Below the pieces are notes generated by a model that saw only the letters and a program-made list of their open reading frames with translations, was not told where the DNA came from and made no database searches. The position numbers and the translations under genes are program-made. From Dokdonella sp. (GTDB lineage Bacteria; Pseudomonadota; Gammaproteobacteria; Xanthomonadales; Rhodanobacteraceae), in NCBI GenBank assembly GCA_019634795.1, contig JAHCAR010000022.1:1-40328 (forward strand): DNA of 40,328 bases, read 5' to 3'. Numbering within the stretch: the first letter of the stretch is position 1; each line of letters begins with the position of its first letter. Of the stretch, positions 11,443-17,834 are shown piece after piece.

Positions 11443-11575
11443 ATCCAACCCTGAACTCCCGCTCGACCGAGCATTGGGCGGAACTCTTGCAGCCGGCGGC
11501 GCAGCTGCGCGAGCCATTGCGCAACCCTGATCAGCTGGTAGTCTCGCGCTTCCCCATACTAGCGACGCACACCCC
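11438..11575. other. Junction between two genomes (probable assembly chimera)
   Basis: To the left, genes and rRNA are acidobacterial in character, with G-ending codons. To the right, genes are gammaproteobacterial with C-ending codons, starting with hemF. The change falls at the 3' end of 5S, where rRNA conservation lets unrelated genomes share k-mers. This 138-bp stretch holds no gene. It contains no integrase site, direct repeat or IS end that would support true transfer. A weak hemF promoter (TTGCGC 11517-11522, TAGTCT 11539-11544, 16-bp spacer) may be present. Confidence 0.8.
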
Positions 11576-12484
11576 ATGGCCGAGCCGTCTGATCACCTGA
11601 GCGCCATTGAAACCTATCTGACCGGCCTGCAGGACAGGATTTGCCAGTCAGTCGAGGCGCTGGATGGCAAGGAACGCTTCAAGGAGGACCTCTGGACCCG
11701 CGCTGAGGGTGGTGGCGGACGGACCCGCATCCTCGCCAACGGCGGCGTCTTCGAACAGGCAGGCATCGGCTTTTCACGGGTCTCGGGGAGCACGCTGCCG
11801 CCATCCGCATCCCAGCACCGCCCGGAACTGGCCGGCCGCAGCTGGACCGCCCTGGGCGTTTCGCTGGTCTTTCATCCCTTGAACCCGTATGTGCCGACGA
11901 CGCACATGAACGTGCGCTTCTTTGAAGCCAGCGCCGAAGGGGTGCAGCCTGTCTGGTGGTTCGGCGGCGGATTCGACCTGACGCCCTATTACCCGTTCGA
12001 CGAGGACGTGCGTCACTGGCATGGAATCGCCAGGGAAGTCTGCCAGCCGCTCGGCGACTTGGCCTACGCGCGTTACAAGAAGTGGTGCGACGAGTACTTC
12101 TTCCTCAGGCATCGCAATGAAACGCGCGGCGTCGGCGGGCTGTTCTACGACGATCTGCAGGAGGGTGGGTTCGAGCGCTGTTTCGCCTTCATGCAAGGTG
12201 TGGGCGACGGTTTCCTGAGGGCTTATGCGCCCATCGTTGAGCGCAGAAAAGCCACCCCCTACGGCGAGCGCGAGCGCGAGTTCCAGCTTTATCGGCGCGG
12301 TCGCTACGTGGAATTCAACCTCGTCTACGACCGCGGCACCCTGTTTGGACTGCAGTCCGGCGGGCGCGCCGAATCCATCCTGATGAGCCTGCCCCCCCGC
12401 GTCCGCTACGAGTACGGCTACCAGCCCGAAGCCGGTAGCGCCGAGGCACGCTTGGGCGAGTACCTCAGGCCGAGGGACTGGTAA
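11576..12484 (+). CDS. hemF: Oxygen-dependent coproporphyrinogen III oxidase
   Basis: HemF oxidatively decarboxylates coproporphyrinogen III to protoporphyrinogen IX in the cytoplasm, using O2, in haem synthesis. At 302 residues it has the usual bacterial length. Family blocks are all present: [15 protein letters not shown] near residue 55, HMNVRFFEA near 110, [14 protein letters not shown] near 128, [11 protein letters not shown] near 184 and the C-terminal [16 protein letters not shown] followed by [17 protein letters not shown]. The ATG at 11576 is preceded only by a weak ribosome-binding site. It is the first intact gene after the junction and converges on the DUF2782 gene with a 17-bp gap. 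No oxygen-independent HemN is in view. Confidence 0.96.
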   Translation: MAEPSDHLSAIETYLTGLQDRICQSVEALDGKERFKEDLWTRAEGGGGRTRILANGGVFEQAGIGFSRVSGSTLPPSASQHRPELAGRSWTALGVSLVFHPLNPYVPTTHMNVRFFEASAEGVQPVWWFGGGFDLTPYYPFDEDVRHWHGIAREVCQPLGDLAYARYKKWCDEYFFLRHRNETRGVGGLFYDDLQEGGFERCFAFMQGVGDGFLRAYAPIVERRKATPYGEREREFQLYRRGRYVEFNLVYDRGTLFGLQSGGRAESILMSLPPRVRYEYGYQPEAGSAEARLGEYLRPRDW

Positions 12485-12501
12485 GGAAAATCAGCTACCA
12501 A

Positions 12502-12972
12502 TCAGTTCCATTCGTAGATCGTGAAATAAACCGGCGCCACGGGACCTTCAAGCGGATCCTTGTCGAGCCGGCCATCGCCGTTCTGATCGACATAGATGTG
12601 CTCCGGTCCGTTTTGCGGGCGAATCCGGACCATTCGCAGTTTTCCCTTCTCTCGGTATTCGGTAATCGTGTCCGAACCCTCGGTGCGCTCGGTCACCGAG
12701 TCGCTGTTGGCTTCGATCTGCGCGGCTGTGCGGTCCTTGCTGCGCGAAGCCTTGTCGCGGACCGGACGCGTGTCCGGCATGTTCGGCTTCAAGGTTTCGG
12801 CGCCGGCTTGGGGCGCCGTTGCGGACGGCACGCCGCTCTCATCCATCCCCGGTGGCGGCGGCGCGCTCTGGAACTTCGGAGCGGCGTCTGTCGCAGGCTT
12901 TGACTCCTCTGCCGATGCGGGCGCCCCGAAAACAACCCCTGCAAGAACTGCAACGACCAACAAACGGTTCAT
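12502..12972 (-). CDS. Secreted DUF2782 family protein
   Basis: The protein has 156 residues and starts at the ATG at 12972; the same frame stays open far upstream, but only this start gives a signal peptide (MNRLLVVAVLAGVVFGAPASA, cleavage before EES). A low-complexity Pro/Ala/Glu/Lys linker spans residues about 25-85. The conserved C-terminal domain (about 88-156) reads TITEYREKGKLRMVRIRP, then HIYVDQNGDGRLD and ends PVYFTIYEWN. Proteins of this kind sit beside polA in Pseudomonas and Xanthomonas relatives, as here, where it is divergent from polA. The function is unknown. The DQNGDGRLD segment resembles an EF-hand-like calcium loop, but only once. Confidence 0.85.
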   Translation of the reverse strand: MNRLLVVAVLAGVVFGAPASAEESKPATDAAPKFQSAPPPPGMDESGVPSATAPQAGAETLKPNMPDTRPVRDKASRSKDRTAAQIEANSDSVTERTEGSDTITEYREKGKLRMVRIRPQNGPEHIYVDQNGDGRLDKDPLEGPVAPVYFTIYEWN

Positions 12973-13041
12973 GGGAAGATCTCCTGATGTCGGCTCAAGC
13001 ATAGCCCAGCTCGACTGTACGCAACTTGACCTCGTGATTTG

Positions 13042-13055
13042 TTGACCTTCATCAA
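13042..13055. promoter_or_regulatory. FNR/Anr-like palindrome between the DUF2782 gene and polA
   Basis: TTGACCTTCATCAA differs from the FNR consensus TTGAT-N4-ATCAA at one position. It lies 70 bp upstream of the DUF2782 start and 167 bp upstream of polA, where it could serve either promoter. A second TTGACC at 13026-13031 could be a -35 box instead. One site with no known regulon is weak evidence. Confidence 0.3.
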
Positions 13056-13221
13056 GGGCGGGACAGGCGTACCCGCTGAGGGCGCCAGCTCTGCTTGGCC
13101 AACCCGGACCATGCCCCACCGCTTTTCGTGCAGCCATGGCGGAATCGATTTGCCATGCCGGGCGTTGCATTCCGGGCTTTCGCGAGCCAAGCTGCCCCGC
13201 CCGCACAAGCCATCCACGCAC

Positions 13222-15984
13222 ATGCAGACGCCGCGCAAACGTCTCGTCCTGATCGACGGGTCCTCCTACCTGTTTCGGGCCTTCCATGCCCTGCCGCCGC
13301 TCAGCAATGCGGCCGGCGAGCCGACCGGGGCGCTGTTCGGCGTGGTCAACATGCTGCGTGCGACGCTGAAGGAGAATCCCGAATATGTCGCCTTTGTCAG
13401 CGATGCCTCCGGGCCGACCTTTCGCGACGAAATGTATGCCGAATACAAGGCCAACAGAGCGCCGACCCCGGAGGACCTGAAGGCCCAGGTCGAGCCCATG
13501 CTCGCGATCGTCGCGGCGCTCGGCTTTCCGATTCTCAGGGTCGCTGGGGTCGAGGCCGACGATGTCATCGGCACCCTGGCCCGCCAGGCCGAGGCGCAGG
13601 ACATCGATGTCGTGATCTCCACCGGCGACAAGGATTTCGCCCAACTCGTGTCGCCGCACATCACGCTGGTCAACACGATGACAAGGACCTCGATGGACCG
13701 CAACGCCGTGATCGAGAAATTCGGCGTGCCGCCAGAACGCATCGTCGATTTCCTCGCATTGACCGGAGACACCGTCGACAACGTACCCGGCGTGCACAAG
13801 TGCGGGCCGAAAACGGCGGCAAAATGGATCGCCGAGTACGGTTCGCTCGACGAGGTGATCCGGCGTGCCGGCGAGGTCGGCGGCAAGATCGGCGAGAATC
13901 TGCGCCAGGCGCTGGGGCACCTGCCGTTGTCGCGGAAACTGGTGACCATCAAGACCGACGTGGCGCTGGACGTCGGTGCGACCGACCTCGCCTTGCGTGA
14001 GCCCGACGTCGAGACACTCGCCACGCTCTACCGTCGCTACGAATTCAATGCTGCCCTTAAGGACCTCGAGGGCAAGTCAGCCAGTCAGGACGTGGCCCGG
14101 GAAGCGCTCACGGGCGAGCCGTCGGCCGCAAAGCGCGCGTCGGACGATCGCTCGGCCGAAAAAACTCCAGCGGTAGCTGGCATCTATGAGACGGTGCTCG
14201 AACAGGACCGTTTCGAGCATTGGCTGCGCCTGATCGAATCCGCCGATCTGGTCTGCTTCGACACCGAAACCACATCGATCGACTCGATGCGGGCGGAGAT
14301 CGTGGGAGTGTCGTTTTCGGTCGAGGCCGGGTCCGCAGCCTACATCCCGCTGGCACACGACTATCCCGGCGCGCCGCGACAACTCGACCGGTCCGCGGTA
14401 CTCGCCGCGCTCAAGCCGCTGCTCGAGGACAAGACCAGGGCCAAGCTTGCCCAGCACGCCAAATACGATATCAACGTCCTCTCGAATGCCGGAATCGAGG
14501 TCGCCGGGGTGGCCCACGACACGATGCTCGAGTCCTACGTGCTGAACTCCACGGCTTCGCGCCACGACATGGATACGCTGGCCAAGCGCCACTTGGACTA
14601 TCAGACCATCCACTTCGAGGACGTTGCCGGCAAGGGCGCCAAGCAGATCCTGTTCTCGCAGGTCGATATCGACACCGCAACCCGCTATGCGGCCGAAGAT
14701 GCCGATATCACGCTGCGCCTGCACCATGCGCTCTGGCCGCAGCTCGAAGCCGAGCCGAAGCTCGCTTCGGTCTACCGCGACATCGAAATACCGCTGATAC
14801 CCGTGCTCGCGCGCATGGAACAGACCGGTGTACTCGTCGATGTCGAGGCCTTGCGCACCCAGGGCCGTCAGCTGGCCAGGCGCATGCACGAGCTGACCAC
14901 CCAGGCCCATGAGATCGCCGGTCGCAACTTCAGCCTCGATTCGCCGAAGCAACTGCAGGCGCTGTTGTTCGACGAGCTGAAGCTGCCGGTGGTCATGAAG
15001 ACACCCAAGGGACAGCCCTCGACCAACGAGGAGGCGCTCGAAGCAATTGCCGATGCCCACGAATTGCCGCGACTGATACTCGAATACCGCGGCTTGGCCA
15101 AGCTGCGCTCGACCTATACCGAAAAGCTCGCGGAGATCGTCAATCCGCGAACCGGGCGCGTGCATACCAGCTATCACCAGGCCACTGCCGCGACCGGACG
15201 CCTTTCCTCGTCCGATCCCAACCTGCAGAACATACCGGTGCGCACCGAGGAAGGACGACGGATTCGCCAGGCCTTCATCGCCCCACCCGGATACAGGATC
15301 CTCGCCGCCGACTACTCGCAGATCGAGCTAAGGATCATGGCCCATCTGTCCGGCGATGCCGGCCTGCTGGCTGCCTTTCACGGCGACCAGGACATCCACC
15401 GCAGCACGGCCGCAGAAGTCTTCTCGGTGCCGCTGGCCGATGTCGATGCGCAGCAGCGACGCGCGGCCAAGGCGATCAATTTCGGTCTGATGTATGGCAT
15501 GAGCGCATTCGGCCTGGCCCGCCAGCTCGGCATCGGCCGCGGTGAGGCGCAGGACTACATCGCCCGCTACTTCAATCGCTATCCGGGCGTTCGCGAATTC
15601 ATGGACCGGGTCCGCGAGCAGGCCCATCAGGATGGCTACGTGGAAACCGTGTTCGGGCGCCGCCTCTACCTCGACAGCATCGGCTCCCGCAACCAGGCGC
15701 AACGCGCCGGAGCCGAGCGCGCAGCGATCAACGCACCGATGCAGGGCACCGCCGCCGACATCATCAAGCGCGCCATGATCGCAGTCGACCACTGGCTGGC
15801 GGAGCGTGCGGGTGAAGCGCGCATGCTCATGCAGGTTCATGACGAACTGGTCTTCGAGGTCCGCGAAGACAGCGTCGAAAGCATTCGCGACGGCGTGCGT
15901 GCACGCATGGCGGGTGCCGCCGAGCTTGATGTTCCGCTGGTCGTCGACATCGGCGTGGGCGCCAACTGGGACGAGGCACATTGA
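13222..15984 (+). CDS. polA: DNA polymerase I
   Basis: PolA fills gaps and removes RNA primers in replication and repair. From ATG 13222 it has 920 residues, the normal size. The N-terminal 5'-3' exonuclease begins VLIDGSSYLFRAFHA, with ADDVIGTLA near residue 114 and STGDKDFAQLV near 135. The 3'-5' proofreading domain is complete: Asp347 and Glu349 in FDTETT, KYDINVL, then Tyr489/Asp493 in YAAEDAD. Polymerase motif A is DYSQIELR (Asp697), motif B RRAAKAINFGLMYG (Arg746, Lys750) and motif C VHDELVF (His873, Asp874). The frame is open from 13039, but the 61-residue extension lacks family similarity, so the start before PRKRLVLIDGSS was chosen. An sRNA gene follows within about 110 bp. Confidence 0.97.
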   Translation: MQTPRKRLVLIDGSSYLFRAFHALPPLSNAAGEPTGALFGVVNMLRATLKENPEYVAFVSDASGPTFRDEMYAEYKANRAPTPEDLKAQVEPMLAIVAALGFPILRVAGVEADDVIGTLARQAEAQDIDVVISTGDKDFAQLVSPHITLVNTMTRTSMDRNAVIEKFGVPPERIVDFLALTGDTVDNVPGVHKCGPKTAAKWIAEYGSLDEVIRRAGEVGGKIGENLRQALGHLPLSRKLVTIKTDVALDVGATDLALREPDVETLATLYRRYEFNAALKDLEGKSASQDVAREALTGEPSAAKRASDDRSAEKTPAVAGIYETVLEQDRFEHWLRLIESADLVCFDTETTSIDSMRAEIVGVSFSVEAGSAAYIPLAHDYPGAPRQLDRSAVLAALKPLLEDKTRAKLAQHAKYDINVLSNAGIEVAGVAHDTMLESYVLNSTASRHDMDTLAKRHLDYQTIHFEDVAGKGAKQILFSQVDIDTATRYAAEDADITLRLHHALWPQLEAEPKLASVYRDIEIPLIPVLARMEQTGVLVDVEALRTQGRQLARRMHELTTQAHEIAGRNFSLDSPKQLQALLFDELKLPVVMKTPKGQPSTNEEALEAIADAHELPRLILEYRGLAKLRSTYTEKLAEIVNPRTGRVHTSYHQATAATGRLSSSDPNLQNIPVRTEEGRRIRQAFIAPPGYRILAADYSQIELRIMAHLSGDAGLLAAFHGDQDIHRSTAAEVFSVPLADVDAQQRRAAKAINFGLMYGMSAFGLARQLGIGRGEAQDYIARYFNRYPGVREFMDRVREQAHQDGYVETVFGRRLYLDSIGSRNQAQRAGAERAAINAPMQGTAADIIKRAMIAVDHWLAERAGEARMLMQVHDELVFEVREDSVESIRDGVRARMAGAAELDVPLVVDIGVGANWDEAH

Positions 15985-16081
15985 GCACCCGTAACAGCCC
16001 GGACCGGAAAGGTGAATAGCGGATAAACGCGCCCGGAAATATTTTTCGGAGCGCGAAACTTATTCCTGCCAACCCGCGTCT

Positions 16082-16087
16082 TATCAT
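16082..16087 (+). promoter_or_regulatory. Candidate -10 box of the polA-downstream sRNA
   Basis: TATCAT lies just before the first hairpin of the sRNA. The position about 17 bp upstream (CTTATT/TTATTC near 16059-16065) is a poor -35. An A/T-rich patch (16037-16047) precedes it. Confidence 0.4.
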
Positions 16088-16216
16088 CCGGGTGCACGCA
16101 ACGGCACCCCCGGATCCACCCACCTCCCTGGCTGGATCCCCCGGAGATCGGTCCCTCCCCAGACCGGTTTTCGAACCCCGCCCCGAGGGCTCCCCCTGGC
16201 CCTCGGGGCAATTTTA
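16088..16216 (+). ncRNA. sX13-like small RNA with C-rich loops
   Basis: The intergenic region after polA folds into consecutive hairpins. The first is GGGTGC/GCACCC (16090-16109). The second is GGATCCA/TGGATCC (16112-16139), with a 14-nt loop containing CCCACCTCCC. The third is CGGTC/GACCG (16149-16166), with loop CCTCCCCA. The fourth is a perfect 10-bp stem CCCCGAGGGC/GCCCTCGGGG (16181-16208), with loop TCCCCCTG, followed by CAATTTTA as an intrinsic terminator. Three C-rich loops presented on stems are the hallmark of sX13, the Xanthomonadaceae sRNA located beside polA, which pairs with G-rich motifs at ribosome-binding sites. The 5' end is approximate. Identification rests on position, length (about 120 nt) and architecture, recalled without alignment. 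Confidence 0.7.
16181..16216 (+). terminator. Rho-independent terminator of the sRNA (or polA)
   Basis: A perfect 10-bp G/C stem (16181-16190 with 16199-16208) and 8-nt loop are followed by CAATTTTA. The T-tract is short but the stem is very strong. It would end the sRNA and also any polA read-through. Confidence 0.8.
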
Positions 16217-16281
16217 TGCCTGCGATTTGCCGGGAATGCGCGCCAGCTCAGGTACCAAAGCGCCGTAATTCCTTGATGTGA

Positions 16282-17661
16282 CTATGTATTTCTCAATGCG
16301 GCCAGCAAGGCGGACCTCGGCAGCTTGCCAGTCTCATTGCGCGGCAATGCATCGACCAGGCGCAAGGGCCGCGGCAGGAACAGCGGGTCGATCGCATGGC
16401 GCATTTCGGCCAGCAGGCTCTTTTCGGAACGTCCGGGCGCGACGGCGAGTGCTGCTATGCGTTGGATCGGCGAACCGGGTTCAGCTTCGAGCTGAAACAC
16501 GACCGCATCCCGGACTCCGTCCAGCGATTGCAGGCGCCGGGTCAGGTCGGCCAGCGACGCGCGCTTGCCGGCAATCTCGAGCAGATCGGCATTGCGCCCG
16601 CGCAGCCTGAAGCGTCCTCCGGGCAGCACTTCGACGATATCCTGCAGGGCCACCGCCTGCTGCAGGTGGCGGGCATTGACCAGCGTGCCGTCGGGTTGCG
16701 GTTGCAGGGAAACACCCTCGTGCAGGATCCAGTCGGTTTCACTGGCCGTGCGCCGGTGGGCAATGACGCAGGTTTCGGTCGACCCGAACATCTCGATCAG
16801 CGGCGCGCCCAGTCGCGCCTCGGCTTGCGCCGCGAGGTCGGCCGACAGGGGCGCCGTTGCCGAGACGATGGCAGCGATCGGTGGCAGTTCGACCGCGTCG
16901 TGCAGAATCGCGCGCAAATGGACCGGTGTGGTCACCAACAGCCGCGGTGCCGGAATCTGTTCGAGTGCCCGGGCGATGTCCGCCGGGAAGAACGGTCGCC
17001 CGGAATGAACCGCGAATGGCCCGAACAGGGGCAGCAGGACCGACAGCTCCATGCCGTACATGTGCTGTGCCGGCACGGTTGCAACGACATGGGCCACGCT
17101 GCCGCGCTGGAGCGCCATCGCCGCACACAACACGTCGCTGTTCAAGCGGCTGCCGATCCGGAAACCCTCCCAGGTCTTTGCATTGGGCTTGGGCGCTCCG
17201 GTGCTGCCGGAGGTGAATCCGATGACTGCGATGTCAGTCGGAACAACTCCACAGGATTCCGCAGCGCGGTGCGCAGGGGCGCCGTCGAGCCGCGGCAGGC
17301 GCACCATGTGTTCGCTGATCTCGCAGGTGGCTGAGTCGCCGAGTACGCAGGCGCCGGCATGCTCGGACTGCGCGTCGGCGATGGCCTGGCGGGCCCGCGA
17401 AGAGGGCAGCAAGGTGGTTCGTCCGAGCGAGGCCGCCGCGCACAGGGCCGCTGTGAAGACGTAGCGATCGTCGCAGAGGTTGATGGCGCTGCCCGCTCCG
17501 GGCAGCAGCGGGCGCAGCTGGCGGACGTCGGCCAGAAATTCGGCGACGCTGACAGGACGGCCCTCGCGCCAGGCGAATACGCGGCCGGGATCCTCGCCCT
17601 CCAGCAGCGCGAACGCGCCGGAACGATCGTCCCGCTCGCCGGGCTCGATGACTGCAGACAT
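16282..17661 (-). CDS. AMP-dependent acyl/aryl-acid ligase
   Basis: This 459-residue adenylate-forming enzyme activates a carboxylic acid as acyl-AMP, for transfer to CoA or an acyl carrier. It has the P-loop GFTSGSTGAPKP near residue 150, MFGSTETC (A5 motif) near 290, the A7/A8 region RLRGRNADLLEIAGKRAS near 352-369 and the A10 lysine in LPRNETGKLPRSALL at the C-terminus. It is shorter than typical acyl-CoA synthetases. It resembles stand-alone ligases from aryl-polyene/xanthomonadin clusters, but no other cluster gene is nearby. The ATG at 17661 has a strong ribosome-binding site (AGGGAGGAGC). It lies 173 bp downstream of topA on the same strand and ends shortly after the sRNA terminator. 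The substrate cannot be told from sequence. Confidence 0.8.
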   Translation of the reverse strand: MSAVIEPGERDDRSGAFALLEGEDPGRVFAWREGRPVSVAEFLADVRQLRPLLPGAGSAINLCDDRYVFTAALCAAASLGRTTLLPSSRARQAIADAQSEHAGACVLGDSATCEISEHMVRLPRLDGAPAHRAAESCGVVPTDIAVIGFTSGSTGAPKPNAKTWEGFRIGSRLNSDVLCAAMALQRGSVAHVVATVPAQHMYGMELSVLLPLFGPFAVHSGRPFFPADIARALEQIPAPRLLVTTPVHLRAILHDAVELPPIAAIVSATAPLSADLAAQAEARLGAPLIEMFGSTETCVIAHRRTASETDWILHEGVSLQPQPDGTLVNARHLQQAVALQDIVEVLPGGRFRLRGRNADLLEIAGKRASLADLTRRLQSLDGVRDAVVFQLEAEPGSPIQRIAALAVAPGRSEKSLLAEMRHAIDPLFLPRPLRLVDALPRNETGKLPRSALLAALRNT

Positions 17662-17834
17662 GCTCCTCCCTCAATCCCTGATCAAATCCCCGGTGATAGC
17701 GTCGCGTATTGGCGTCGGCCGCTCAAGTGCCCCGAACGCATCGACGACCTTCGATCAGATTTCCGGCTGCATCGGTTCCTGTTCGATCGATGCCCGCCAC
17801 CCGGCGCGACGACGTCTCGCGCAACAGGCCGGCG

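Noticed and set aside
11304-11575. Horizontal transfer as the cause of the composition change
   Set aside because: Housekeeping genes of two phyla lie on the two sides, with no integrase, attachment site or IS at the boundary; an assembly join in rRNA explains it better.
13039-13221. Upstream extension of polA to 13039
   Set aside because: The extra 61 residues do not match the PolA N-terminus, and the region should hold the divergent promoters.
12973-13920. Upstream extension of the DUF2782 gene into polA
   Set aside because: It would overlap polA fully. The internal ATG at 12972 gives a clean signal peptide.
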